Shown piece after piece: positions 17,424-25,752 of a stretch of DNA of 64,000 bases (position 1 is its first letter; each line of letters starts with the position of its first letter). A model generated the notes under the pieces. It ran no database searches. It was not told the DNA's origin and worked only from the letters and a program-made list of their open reading frames with translations. This DNA comes from an uncultured Lachnospiraceae bacterium. GTDB lineage: Bacteria; Bacillota; Clostridia; Lachnospirales; Lachnospiraceae. The position numbers and the translations under genes are program-made. The stretch covers positions 1 to 64,000 of the forward strand of contig CATLHM010000008.1 in the NCBI GenBank assembly GCA_949949005.1, read 5' to 3'.

Positions 17424-17681
17424 TCAGGCATTCTTCCACCTGGAAAGAGTAGGGAAATATGCCATAAGCATTTCCTTTGCCTCCGCTAAGGTCTTAGCCC
17501 GTCCCTGTTCCACTTCGATGGGTGCGCAGAAGTTCACCATATCCTCCATGGTACAATCCTCCATCTCCCCGTTTTTATAGCAGTAGCAACAATAAATATC
17601 GTTTCTGCTTCCATCTTTTTCCGTACCATATTGTTCCTCCTGCATGGGCATTCCGCAGCTCTGACAAATCTTCAATTCCAT
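17424..17681 (-). CDS. Small zinc-ribbon protein (PF12674-like)
   Basis: Protein of about 85 residues with two Cys pairs forming a probable zinc ribbon: CQSCGMPM near the N-terminus and CCYCYKNG in the middle, followed by the C-terminal helix EMLMAYFPTLSRW. This matches the putative zinc ribbon family PF12674, whose role is unknown. The start at 17681 is preceded by GAGGAAAAA; the upstream extension to 17771 is basic, overlaps a repeat-bearing leader, and is unlikely to be translated. Upstream are a copy of the dispersed palindrome and a 28-base perfect palindrome near the -35 position. Confidence 0.85.
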   Translation of the reverse strand: MELKICQSCGMPMQEEQYGTEKDGSRNDIYCCYCYKNGEMEDCTMEDMVNFCAPIEVEQGRAKTLAEAKEMLMAYFPTLSRWKNA

Positions 17682-17773
17682 TTTTTCCTCATTCCTGCGC
17701 GGCTTTTTTGTCTGCCGGGTTTGCGCTGGCCGCGCTGACACAAACCTGCAAAACTCTTTTTCCGGTTTCATGT

Positions 17774-17804
17774 ATAGTAAACAACAAATTATCTTGTCGT
17801 TTAC
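17774..17804. repeat. Dispersed palindrome, copy 2
   Basis: The left arm begins ATAGTAAACAACAAA and the right arm reads CTTGTCGTTTAC; the same element as at 6345 and 31889 with a few mismatches. It lies about 93 bases upstream of the zinc-ribbon start codon. Confidence 0.75.
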
Positions 17805-17819
17805 GAAAGCTACAGTCCG

Positions 17820-17859
17820 ATTATAGCAGTCTTAATATGACACCTGTGTGTCATATTAA
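17820..17859 (-). promoter_or_regulatory. Palindromic operator-like site with -10 box
   Basis: A perfect 12-base inverted repeat, TTAATATGACAC (17832-17843) with its complement (17848-17859), four-base loop. On the minus strand a perfect TATAAT follows at 17825-17820, and the palindrome covers the place where a -35 box should be; no good -35 hexamer is visible. This layout suggests an activator or repressor site for the zinc-ribbon gene. A terminator for the WYL gene is the alternative, but there is no T-run on that strand. Confidence 0.5.
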
Positions 17860-17876
17860 AAGAGAAAAAATTTTTT

Positions 17877-18830
17877 TCAAAAGGAAACAGTTTCATACAT
17901 CTTTTTCATGGAATTTATCCTGCTTTTGATCTCATTCCTGACCTTTTCGGGCCCGAGCACCCGTGCAAAAGGCCCGAAGGAAAGAATCATCCCGTACACC
18001 CAATCGTCCAGCCGGCAGCTCATCCTGATCTGGAAATTGCCGTCCGAAAGCACCGTAATCTCTTCCTCTTCAAAGCGGTCATAGACCCGGTAAGCCTCCT
18101 TTCGGTCAATCCATACCACAATATCCTCAACATCCTCCGCCGCCGTATCCATGGCCGGAGTCTTCTCTGCTTTACCTCCCGGGCAATTGGCCCATAAATC
18201 CACACAGGACAGCTCTTTCTCCCTTCGGGGAACAAAGCTCTCCTCCAAAATCGTTACCCGTTTCATTCTGAGCACTTTAAATAAACGCATTTCCCCTCTG
18301 GTTCTGCAAAAGGCTCTCAGATACCAGGTATACTCCTTAAAGAGGAGCTGCACCGGTTCGCTCTCCCGGTGGCTCATGCCGCCATATTGTCCATAATAGT
18401 CAAACGAAAGCACCCGGTGGGAAAGAATTGACTCTCTGATCTGGTCATAGAGCTCCCCCCTTCTCCCGCTCCAATCGGAAAAATCAATGGATACCCAGTT
18501 TAAGGGCTTTGTCTTAAAAAAATCCCCCAGCTTCAGGAGAGTTTCTTCCTCTCTTAAAGCCCCGGTTTCCTTAAGGCTCTCAAGGGCTGAGAGGATCTGC
18601 GTCTGCTCCTTTTTTGTCACCAGCATTTTGTCCAGCACAAACTGCTCCGTGATGCTGATGCCGCCATTCTTGCCCTTTTGGGTATAGACCGGGATCCCGG
18701 CCATACTCAATGCCTCCACATCCCGGTATACCGTTCGGATGGAAACTTCAAACCGATCCGCCAGCTCTTTGGCCGTGACGGTTCCCCTGTTCATCAGGAT
18801 ATAAATCATGCCAAGTAAACGGTTCAGCAT
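17877..18830 (-). CDS. HTH-WYL transcriptional regulator
   Basis: Regulator of 317 residues of the YafY/DeoR-HTH plus WYL type. The N-terminal winged helix is clear (AKELADRFEVSIRTVYRDVEAL, about 20-41), then IPVYTQKGKNGGISI. The middle has the WYL domain (FKEYTWYLRAFCRTRGEMR), a ligand- or nucleic-acid-sensing domain, and a C-terminal WCX-like part. The regulated genes are unknown; it starts 20 bases after the DUF4091 stop codon, so the two genes are probably in one operon. The palindrome at 17832-17859 just after its stop is a candidate site for it, but this is only positional. Confidence 0.88.
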   Translation of the reverse strand: MLNRLLGMIYILMNRGTVTAKELADRFEVSIRTVYRDVEALSMAGIPVYTQKGKNGGISITEQFVLDKMLVTKKEQTQILSALESLKETGALREEETLLKLGDFFKTKPLNWVSIDFSDWSGRRGELYDQIRESILSHRVLSFDYYGQYGGMSHRESEPVQLLFKEYTWYLRAFCRTRGEMRLFKVLRMKRVTILEESFVPRREKELSCVDLWANCPGGKAEKTPAMDTAAEDVEDIVVWIDRKEAYRVYDRFEEEEITVLSDGNFQIRMSCRLDDWVYGMILSFGPFARVLGPEKVRNEIKSRINSMKKMYETVSF

Positions 18831-18850
18831 TTTTCTTCCTCAATCCAATC

Positions 18851-20506
18851 TTACAAAAGCTCTTTCATCTTCTCCCCAATCTTCCTGCGCAGCTCATACA
18901 AATAGGACGCTTCCCTGGGATAGCTGGTAAAGGTAAAAGGCTTGTTTTGCCCTTCATAGATCAACTCCTCAACCGCCTCCCTGCCCGCTAAGGCCTCCAG
19001 CGCCTCAAGGGCCCTTAAGTCGCAAAGCCCTTCCATCTGCACTTCTCCCCGGATGGAAGACCAGGCCTTTCCCTCCGTTCCCGGATACACCAGGAAAGAG
19101 TCCCCGGATGGGAACGCATAGTTTGCATGGGTATCCAAAAACGGGTTAATATGCTCCTTCGACAGCGCCGAATTATAGAAATTGTAGCCCCAATGCAAAA
19201 AACCCCTGATATTGTACAGATACATCAAAACCCCCATAATACGGTTTCTGGCGCTGGGCATGGCAAAAAACCGGTTGGGAACCTCATATTTCTGGCTGCA
19301 GCAATAATAAGTCCACAGATCCTTCACCTGGTGGTCGGCAAAGGGCTGAATATGGTTGTTGGCAGGAACCGGCCTCTCCACCAGACCTTTTTCGTAAAAA
19401 CCATAATCGCTCAGGGCATCAATCACCAGCCAGCCCTCTAACAAATCTGCGACCTGCGCCTTCGCCGCCTGATAGCTCTCCAAATGCTCCACCGAAGGCT
19501 CGTCGGAGATATGGAAATAAATCTGCTCCTTTGCATAGCCAAGGGAAAGAAGCTTTTCCTGCAAGGCAGGCAAAAATGCTTGCAAAAAGCTGCAATAGGA
19601 AGGATCGTCCGCCTTTACATGCCAGCCGAACATTTTCTCCTCCACGCCGTCCTTTTCCACAAAAATTTTCGGCGTAGCCTTGGCTCCCCACTGGGTAAAA
19701 AGATGGGGGACTTCTATGTACCCGATCCCATACCTCTGGCATATCCGGCACCATTTTTCCAGCTTATCGAATCCGAAGCTCCAGTTCCCCTCTCTAAGGG
19801 AGATATCCACAAGCTGAATGGTGGTGCGCTCTCCCCCCACCTCCGTGTCCAGCGGCGGCGTGAACACAGGCGTCAGGAGCATATTGATGCCAAGCTCTCC
19901 CGCAAGCTTTATCTGCTCTTCCAGCACTTCCCAGTGGAAATCGCTAAATACCTCCGTGTGGTAAAAATCTGCCAGACAGTCCCCATGGAACCACTGGGTG
20001 TGGATCAGCCTCTGGGGCGGAAGCTGACAGGCAAGCACCTCCAGCGAAAAGCCCAAAGTAACCACTTCCTCACCAAAGGAAACCGTAACCTCCACCGGAT
20101 AAATCCCTGCCGGTACTTCCCTGGTGTCCGGAAAGTCGATCCAAACAGAGCGGTACTGGCAAAAAATCGGCACGATCTTATCCTCTCTCTTTGGCTTTAA
20201 CAGATCCGGAAACATTCCCGGATCCTTGGAGAGGTAATTATCATCCACCTCGCCATTGACAGGAAAAGCAGAGGGAACCGGCTCCACATCCCGCAGCCTT
20301 GCCTTTGTGGGAAACCCCTTAACCTCACAGGACAGCTCGGGTTTTTGTCCCTCCTGGGGGGTAGGCTCTCCCCGGTACACAAGCTGCACGGCCGCCCTCT
20401 CTCCCTGGAAAATGGTGATTTTCTCTCCCTGCTCCATCACCTGCGGCTTTTGGTTCCAGAAAACCTTCTCCAAACTCCCCGCCAGATAAAATTCATAGTT
20501 CTTCAT
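18851..20506 (-). CDS. DUF4091 glycoside-hydrolase-like protein
   Basis: Protein of 551 residues without a signal peptide, so probably cytosolic. The N-terminal 170 residues look like a beta-sandwich; the middle is a barrel region (HTQWFHGDCLADFYH, LLTPVFTPPLDT, QIYFHISDEPSVEHL) and the C-terminal part matches DUF4091 (FFAMPSARNRIMGVLMYLYNIRGFLHWGYNF and GDSFLVYPG). ISDEPS may carry the catalytic acid, but no activity is proven for the family. A ribosome-binding site (GGAAAGGAG) precedes the ATG. It is followed closely by the WYL regulator gene, suggesting a regulated sugar-processing unit. Confidence 0.85.
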   Translation of the reverse strand: MKNYEFYLAGSLEKVFWNQKPQVMEQGEKITIFQGERAAVQLVYRGEPTPQEGQKPELSCEVKGFPTKARLRDVEPVPSAFPVNGEVDDNYLSKDPGMFPDLLKPKREDKIVPIFCQYRSVWIDFPDTREVPAGIYPVEVTVSFGEEVVTLGFSLEVLACQLPPQRLIHTQWFHGDCLADFYHTEVFSDFHWEVLEEQIKLAGELGINMLLTPVFTPPLDTEVGGERTTIQLVDISLREGNWSFGFDKLEKWCRICQRYGIGYIEVPHLFTQWGAKATPKIFVEKDGVEEKMFGWHVKADDPSYCSFLQAFLPALQEKLLSLGYAKEQIYFHISDEPSVEHLESYQAAKAQVADLLEGWLVIDALSDYGFYEKGLVERPVPANNHIQPFADHQVKDLWTYYCCSQKYEVPNRFFAMPSARNRIMGVLMYLYNIRGFLHWGYNFYNSALSKEHINPFLDTHANYAFPSGDSFLVYPGTEGKAWSSIRGEVQMEGLCDLRALEALEALAGREAVEELIYEGQNKPFTFTSYPREASYLYELRRKIGEKMKELL

Positions 20507-20541
20507 ACTTTTTTGTATACTCCTTTCCTTTTTAAAAAAAT

Positions 20542-21363
20542 TTATCCCTTCCTCAGATCATAATAAAAAATATACTGCTGCAATATCCCTTCATACCCCT
20601 TATACCGCGCAAAAGGGAACCCGTCCTGATACCAGGCGTCCAAAACCTGCCTGATATGGGTGTCTATGGGAAATGCCTCAGTCTGGTGCAGGGCAAAAAG
20701 GCAGATACACTCCGCCACCTTCTCCCCCACTCCGCACAGCTTCAAAAGCTCCTGTCTGGCCTGTCCATGATCCATGGCTTTCACCGCCTCCAAATCCACC
20801 TCTCCCCGCGCCACGCTCAGGGAGGTCTCGTGGATATAGCGGCTGCGGTATCCCAGATTACAGGCATACAGCTCCGCAGCCGGTACCCTGGAGAGTATCT
20901 CAGGGCCCGGAAAGTCATAAAAAATCCTTCCGTCCGGGGTTTGCTTTTGTTCCCCATAGGTTTGGCACAGAGAAGCAATGCACTTCCTGATCCGCTTGAT
21001 ATTGTTCTGCTGAGAGATCAAAAAAGAAACGATCATCTCCCACAGATCCTGCCGCAGAATCCTGATTCCGCTGCCATAGCCCGCAGCCCTCATCAGATAC
21101 CTGTCTTCCCGGTCTATGGAATCAATCACTTTTTTGTAATCCCCCTCCAGGTCAAAGTAGTTTTTCCAGATTTGCTCAAATTCTAAATCCGAACAGCCAA
21201 AGGTTATTCTCTTTCCCTTTTGTCTGATTTCCAGATACTTTCCAAGGGCGGTCAGTGCATAAGTCTCCTCTTCCTCCCCTTTCCCCAGCTCCTCCAGCCG
21301 GAAACACTGGCCGGATTCGCAGATCTGGCGGATGGAAAAGTGATCTTTTGTGATCGTTACCAT
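20542..21363 (-). CDS. OGG1-type 8-oxoguanine DNA glycosylase
   Basis: Base-excision repair enzyme of 273 residues. The N-terminal domain is of the OGG type (QICESGQCFRLEE). The helix-hairpin-helix GPD region is clear: SQQNNIKRIRKCI (117-129), then LCGVGEKVAECI with the catalytic Lys215 and FPIDTHI with Asp234. It would remove 8-oxoguanine opposite C and nick the strand with its lyase activity. AGGAG precedes the ATG. It lies between the DUF4091 gene and a MATE gene on the same strand, with short gaps. Confidence 0.92.
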   Translation of the reverse strand: MVTITKDHFSIRQICESGQCFRLEELGKGEEEETYALTALGKYLEIRQKGKRITFGCSDLEFEQIWKNYFDLEGDYKKVIDSIDREDRYLMRAAGYGSGIRILRQDLWEMIVSFLISQQNNIKRIRKCIASLCQTYGEQKQTPDGRIFYDFPGPEILSRVPAAELYACNLGYRSRYIHETSLSVARGEVDLEAVKAMDHGQARQELLKLCGVGEKVAECICLFALHQTEAFPIDTHIRQVLDAWYQDGFPFARYKGYEGILQQYIFYYDLRKG

Positions 21364-21383
21364 AGTCGTCTCCTGGTATGTCT

Positions 21384-22739
21384 TTATTCCTCACATGATG
21401 CTTTCTTTAGGATATCATACCCTCCCACCTTTTTCAAACACGCAATTCCTGCCAAATCCGCCAGAAACCACCCGATGGGTATGGCCCACCAGATTCCCAC
21501 AACGCCGATCCCGGGCAGGGGCGAGAGCAGATACGCCAGCAGCACTCTTGTCCCTAAGGAAATCACCGTAAGCACCAGGGACATTTCCGGCTTTTCCACC
21601 CCTCTGTAAAAGCCATATAAGAGAAACAATAAGCCAATCCCGCAGTAAAAAGCTCCCTCAATCCGCAGATAAAGGGTGCCGGTTTCTATGATTGCCCTCT
21701 CCCCTTTTTCCACAAAAAATCCCATGAGCCTGGGAGAAAACAGGAAGATCAGAAACGAAATCACCAGGCAGAAAAAGGCGGAGACAAGAGCCGCCCTCCT
21801 GGTTCCCTGGCGGATGCGCTCTCTTTTTCCGGCTCCATGATTTTGGGAGATAAACAGGGAAAAGGCGTTGCCGAATTCCTGGGCCGGCATATAGGCAAAG
21901 GTATCGATCTTCACCGCCGCCGCAAACGCCGCCATCACAATGGTTCCGAAGCTGTTTACCAGCCCCTGGATCATCAGGATGCCGAAGTTCATCACCGACT
22001 GCTGGATGCTGGCCGCAAAGGAATGGCGGATCACCTCCGCCATCGTCCGCTTATCCAGGGCAAGCTCCTTTTTCCCCGGCCTGAGCTCCGGCTCCTTCCC
22101 CCACACATAAAGGCCAATCCCCAGCCCCGAAGCCGCCTGGGATAAGACCGTGGCAAAGGCGGCGCCTGCGGCTCCCATCCCGAAGCTTACCACAAACAAA
22201 AGATCCAGTCCGATATTCATCACTGCCGCGATCCCCAAAAAGCACAGCGGAGTGAAGGAATTTCCCATGGCACGCAGCAGGAAAGCAAAGAAATTGTAAA
22301 GGAACACAAAGCCAATCCCCCAGAAAATAACCCACACATACTCATACATCAGATCGTATATGCTCTTTGGTACCTGCAAAATATGCAGAATGGGGTGGAT
22401 AAAGACAAAGGAAAGGACGCTCAATAGCACCGCTGCCGCCGCGATAAACAAAAAAGAAGCCAGCATACTTTTTTTCATCTGCAAAGCCTCCTTTTTCCCG
22501 TAATATACGGAAAAGACAGCGCCGCTTCCCATACAGAGCCCGATCAGGATGGACGTCAGAAATGTCATAAGGGTATAGGCGCTGCCCACCGCCGCAAGGG
22601 CATCTTTTCCCAAAAACCTCCCCACGATCAGGGTATCGGCGATATTGTAGCACTGTTGCAGGAGATTTCCCAATATCATTGGGCCTGCAAATTTCAGTAT
22701 GGTTCCTGTTACATTTCCTCTGGTCAAATCCTTTTCCAT
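21384..22739 (-). CDS. MATE family efflux transporter (first)
   Basis: Multidrug and toxin extrusion type membrane transporter of about 451 residues with roughly 12 hydrophobic segments. The N-terminal pattern LTRGNVTGTILKFAGPMILGNLLQQCYNIADTLIVGR spans the first two helices, and the second half repeats it (AASIQQSVMNFGILMIQGLVNSFG). It would exchange Na+ or H+ for an organic substrate that cannot be deduced. The start is uncertain: GTG at 22748 or ATG at 22739; both have purine-rich upstream sequence. The leader carries three tandem mini-ORFs. The OGG-type gene follows by about 20 bases. Confidence 0.92.
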   Translation of the reverse strand: MEKDLTRGNVTGTILKFAGPMILGNLLQQCYNIADTLIVGRFLGKDALAAVGSAYTLMTFLTSILIGLCMGSGAVFSVYYGKKEALQMKKSMLASFLFIAAAAVLLSVLSFVFIHPILHILQVPKSIYDLMYEYVWVIFWGIGFVFLYNFFAFLLRAMGNSFTPLCFLGIAAVMNIGLDLLFVVSFGMGAAGAAFATVLSQAASGLGIGLYVWGKEPELRPGKKELALDKRTMAEVIRHSFAASIQQSVMNFGILMIQGLVNSFGTIVMAAFAAAVKIDTFAYMPAQEFGNAFSLFISQNHGAGKRERIRQGTRRAALVSAFFCLVISFLIFLFSPRLMGFFVEKGERAIIETGTLYLRIEGAFYCGIGLLFLLYGFYRGVEKPEMSLVLTVISLGTRVLLAYLLSPLPGIGVVGIWWAIPIGWFLADLAGIACLKKVGGYDILKKASCEE

Positions 22740-22754
22740 TTTCCTCACTGCCTT

Positions 22755-22852
22755 TTACTGCTCTTTTATCCCTCTCATGGGATTTATTTTCCTTTTACTG
22801 CTCTTTTCCTCTCATGGGCTTATCCCTCTTACCGCTCCTTTATCCCCCTCAT
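22755..22852 (-). repeat. Three tandem repeats, each a 6-7-codon mini-ORF
   Basis: On the minus strand, three related units of about 37-40 bases stand between nfo and the MATE gene. Each contains an ATG-to-TAA reading frame: 22829-22852 (MRGIKER), 22795-22815 (MRGKEQ) and 22755-22778 (MRGIKEQ). Start and stop codons are kept in all three although one unit is 3 bases shorter. They may be leader peptides, or simply a tandem duplication. Confidence 0.6.
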
Positions 22853-22878
22853 GGGCTTATCTTTCCGGCTTCTTGTCT

Positions 22879-23715
22879 CTATTGCCCAAGCCGCTCTTTG
22901 ATCCTGCGTATCTCTTCCTTATGCCCAACGTCGTCCAAAGGCGTTTCCAGATAAAAAGGCAGCTCTTTAAGCAGCGGGTGTCTGAGCACCCCGAGCAGGG
23001 CTTCCATCCCGATCTCTCCGTCCCCAATGGTAGCATGGCGGTCTTTATGGGAGCCAAAGGGCATCAGGCTGTCGTTTAAGTGGATGGCCCTGAGAAGCCC
23101 AATCCCCAGAACGCGGTCAAATTCCTCCAGAACGCCCTCCAGGTCATGGACAATGTCATACCCTGCGGAAAAGACATGGCAGGTGTCCAGACAGATACCA
23201 ATCCGCTCAGGATGGGCCGCGCCGTCCCGAATCGCCTTAAGCTCCTCAAAGCTGGCTCCAATCTCGGTTCCCTTTCCAGACATGGTTTCCAGAAGCACCA
23301 TAATTCGCTCTTTGCCTGTAATCGCCTGGTTTAATCCCGCGATAATATTTTGAATGCCCGCTTCGGCTCCAATCCCCGTATGGCTTCCCGGATGGAATAC
23401 AATGGCCTCCATGCCAAGAGCGTCCATCCTTGCAATATCTTCTTTTATGACCATACAGGCAAATTCATAAGTGGCCTGCCTGGGGCTTGCCAGGTTCATG
23501 GTATAAGGCGCATGGGCCAGGAGGGGGCCGAAATTATTTTCCTCTTTGGTCCTCCAAAAGCGCTCCACTTCCTGGGGACTGTAATTCCGATAGCCGGATC
23601 CTCTGGGGTTGCGGCTGAAAATCTGCATGGTATTCGCTTCCATTTTAACCACGTTTTCTGCTGTCTTTGCAATTCCGTCCGCAATGGACATATGGGTTCC
23701 CATGGTCAGTGTCAT
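22879..23715 (-). CDS. nfo: Endonuclease IV (AP endonuclease)
   Basis: Zn-dependent AP endonuclease of 278 residues that cuts DNA 5' to abasic sites. It is a TIM barrel with the expected metal ligands: GTHMS near the start, [71 protein letters not shown] and PFYLETP at the end. AAGGATG precedes the ATG. It lies 14 bases after the ParB-like gene and may be read from the same transcript; together with the OGG-type gene it makes a loose base-excision-repair neighbourhood. Confidence 0.96.
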   Translation of the reverse strand: MTLTMGTHMSIADGIAKTAENVVKMEANTMQIFSRNPRGSGYRNYSPQEVERFWRTKEENNFGPLLAHAPYTMNLASPRQATYEFACMVIKEDIARMDALGMEAIVFHPGSHTGIGAEAGIQNIIAGLNQAITGKERIMVLLETMSGKGTEIGASFEELKAIRDGAAHPERIGICLDTCHVFSAGYDIVHDLEGVLEEFDRVLGIGLLRAIHLNDSLMPFGSHKDRHATIGDGEIGMEALLGVLRHPLLKELPFYLETPLDDVGHKEEIRRIKERLGQ

Positions 23716-23729
23716 GTATTTTCATCCTT

Positions 23730-24272
23730 TCAAATCATGTCCGAATAATCCTCTTCCTCCTCCACAGGACGCCAGGCCTCTCCGAACTTTACATCCTTAA
23801 ACAGAGCCGCCAGTCCTGTGATCTGCTTCAGACGCAAAATTTCGTCCCGATCCATGCCAAGATGCTTGGAGATCCAGGCATCCGAACGCCCCAGCTCGTG
23901 GAGCTCCTTCACAATATTACTCATCAGATCCACATTGTGGCTTCCCCTGGCCCGATTGTGGCGGATGGTGCTGGCCATCCTCTGGTCAAGGGATTTGTCG
24001 ATCACCGAGACGGGCAGCATCCCTTTTTCCCGCTCATAAATATCGGGATGCTCCAACATCACCCGGTAGCGGTGAAACCCGTCCACGATCACATAAACAT
24101 CATTTTCCTTGCTGTAATAACAGACGATCGGCATGGTGTATCCGTCGATCTTGATGCTCTCGTAAAGCAGCCTCATCTCCGGCGGAGCTACCGCGTTGGG
24201 ATTGTAGGTATTGGGTTTTATTTTTTCTATGGGAACCTGGATAATCTGGTATACAGGACTTTTATACTCCAT
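23730..24272 (-). CDS. ParB/Srx-domain protein, IbrB-like
   Basis: Protein of 180 residues with a ParB N-terminal/sulfiredoxin fold: IPIEKIKPN-type opening (here VPIEKIKPNTYNPN), YESIKIDGYTMPIVCYY, and VDGFHRYRVM, the usual nucleotide-binding G-x-x-R box. A C-terminal helical region has DAWISKHLGMDRDEILRLKQITG, a helix-turn-helix-like stretch. It resembles IbrB, the partner of IbrA, described as co-activators of eib genes in E. coli ECOR-9 and found as a pair in mobile elements. The gene overlaps the end of the IbrA-like gene by 11 bases, so the two are translationally coupled. The molecular function is unproven. Confidence 0.85.
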   Translation of the reverse strand: MEYKSPVYQIIQVPIEKIKPNTYNPNAVAPPEMRLLYESIKIDGYTMPIVCYYSKENDVYVIVDGFHRYRVMLEHPDIYEREKGMLPVSVIDKSLDQRMASTIRHNRARGSHNVDLMSNIVKELHELGRSDAWISKHLGMDRDEILRLKQITGLAALFKDVKFGEAWRPVEEEEDYSDMI

Positions 24273-25593
24273 ATTCCATCTCCTCTATGCTTTGGTACTT
24301 GCGTCTGATTATGTCAATATGCTTCTTTTGCTGTTTGCTCATGCCAAATCCCATAAAGCGGCAGATATGGTCATTCTTCAGGATGCAGTAGCACATCCTC
24401 TTCCAGCTTGGGATATCCTTAGTGGATTTAATGTCGTCCGTGTCGTCAGGGATCTTGCCGATAAAGACGATCCGTGTCTTTTTATTTAATGTGTAATTGG
24501 AAACGCCATTCCTGCGGATCTGATAGCCATGCCGTTCCAGCTCCCGGATATTTTCCTCGTCCAGCCCTCCTCCGGTTTTGTGCCAGAATTCAATGGAGGT
24601 CTTAAACTTCTTAATATAATTGTTGCGCAGCCTTGCCGGCAGAGTATCCAGCAAAAACAGGGTATAGGATTTCCAGGTATGCCCTTCCGGCAGGGTAATA
24701 TTCCGATAGCCCATAGCCTTGGTTCTGCCGTAAATACTTCCGAAATTGGCCCCCTGCACTCTTCCCACCAGCCTGACCCAGATTTCCGGGTCAATGACGC
24801 GATATAAATTTAAGGAATCCTTGGAATAATCATTAAAGGGAGATGCCACCCGCATCTGGGAAACCTTCAGACCTGCCATATAATAGAGATCATACAGACG
24901 ATTGTAATCGTAGCCAAACACATAATTTGCGTGCCACACATCCTCCGACGACCAGTCAAACAGGGGCGAGGCGCACCACACATCCTTAAACTGCTGAGTA
25001 ATCCAGCATTCATCCTTATATCCGTATTTCTTATTTAAAAATCCGCTGTATCTCTGAAGCGATTCCGCTGCCCGCATCCCAAGAAGGCACACCGTTTTCT
25101 TATTGCCGTGAAAGGTTTTGTACCAGCGGCCGAACTGTTTGGCCAGATCCTCCTGATGCATCCGATAGCGATAGGTGGAAATCGGGTTATTGTCCAGATT
25201 GACCACATATTCCTTTTGAGGCATGGGCCTTACCCAGCTCTCCTTCTTGGTGTCGTCCCATGGGTACCAGAACATCTCGTAGCTGCTCAGAGCCGTCCGC
25301 GTAGCCATGGGAAGGCATACCCAATAGGGCTCCACCTGATCCTTCACCTGCTCAAAGGTTCTCTCCACATATTCGCTGGTCACCGTATACTGGGCCTCAA
25401 AATCCTGATGGAAAAGTCCGATCTTCCTGTCCGGATAATACTTATTCCGATAGTCAAGGGTCAGATTCAGCAAAAGCCCGCTGTCCTTTCCTCCTGAAAA
25501 GGAAATATAAATATTGTCAAACTCCTGAAAAATAAACTCCAACCGCTCCCTAAACGCGTCATACACGCTCTTTTGTAAATACTCTCTTACCAT
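24262..25593 (-). CDS. PAPS-reductase-like DUF3440 protein, IbrA-like
   Basis: Protein of 443 residues. The N-terminal half is a PP-loop ATPase of the phosphoadenosine-phosphosulfate reductase fold with the loop SFSGGKDSG (about 32-40); the C-terminal half matches DUF3440 (GLKVSQMRVASPFNDY, WVRLVGRVQGANFG, YGRTKAMGYRNITLP). It lacks the C-terminal Cys motif of true PAPS reductases, so sulfate assimilation is unlikely; related PP-loop proteins act in nucleic-acid modification. Paired and overlapping with the ParB-like gene as in IbrA/IbrB. AAGGTGG precedes the ATG. It has its own promoter with a palindrome upstream. Confidence 0.87.
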   Translation of the reverse strand: MVREYLQKSVYDAFRERLEFIFQEFDNIYISFSGGKDSGLLLNLTLDYRNKYYPDRKIGLFHQDFEAQYTVTSEYVERTFEQVKDQVEPYWVCLPMATRTALSSYEMFWYPWDDTKKESWVRPMPQKEYVVNLDNNPISTYRYRMHQEDLAKQFGRWYKTFHGNKKTVCLLGMRAAESLQRYSGFLNKKYGYKDECWITQQFKDVWCASPLFDWSSEDVWHANYVFGYDYNRLYDLYYMAGLKVSQMRVASPFNDYSKDSLNLYRVIDPEIWVRLVGRVQGANFGSIYGRTKAMGYRNITLPEGHTWKSYTLFLLDTLPARLRNNYIKKFKTSIEFWHKTGGGLDEENIRELERHGYQIRRNGVSNYTLNKKTRIVFIGKIPDDTDDIKSTKDIPSWKRMCYCILKNDHICRFMGFGMSKQQKKHIDIIRRKYQSIEEMEYGV

Positions 25594-25648
25594 GCCAATC
25601 CACCTTCATCCTTGGTAATTTTCCATTTTCTGGAAAACCTTACTTGTG

Positions 25649-25677
25649 AATTTAGCACAGAAAGAGAGTTATTTCAA
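25649..25677 (-). promoter_or_regulatory. Promoter of the IbrA/IbrB-like pair
   Basis: Minus strand TTGAAA (25672-25677), 17 bases, then TAAATT (25649-25654), about 55 bases before the start codon. Confidence 0.6.
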
Positions 25678-25683
25678 CCGGAT

Positions 25684-25700
25684 ATGGTAATTTTTACCAT
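25684..25700. promoter_or_regulatory. Palindrome upstream of the IbrA/IbrB-like promoter
   Basis: Perfect 17-base palindrome ATGGTAA TTT TTACCAT, 6 bases upstream of the -35 box. A related half, GGTAATTTT, lies downstream near 25613-25621. The placement suggests a regulator-binding site, possibly autoregulatory. Confidence 0.5.
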
Positions 25701-25752
25701 TGGGCCACTACCTATCGCTCCTATGAGCGGCCCTTGGGCTGTGAAAAACTGC

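Noticed and set aside
17832-17859. Rho-independent terminator for the WYL gene
   Set aside because: The stem is perfect but on that strand it is followed by GACTGC rather than a T-run, and a TATAAT for the next gene follows.
24262-25593. True PAPS reductase in sulfate assimilation
   Set aside because: The C-terminal Cys signature is missing, a DUF3440 region is present, and no sulfate-assimilation genes are nearby; the ParB-like partner points to the IbrA type.
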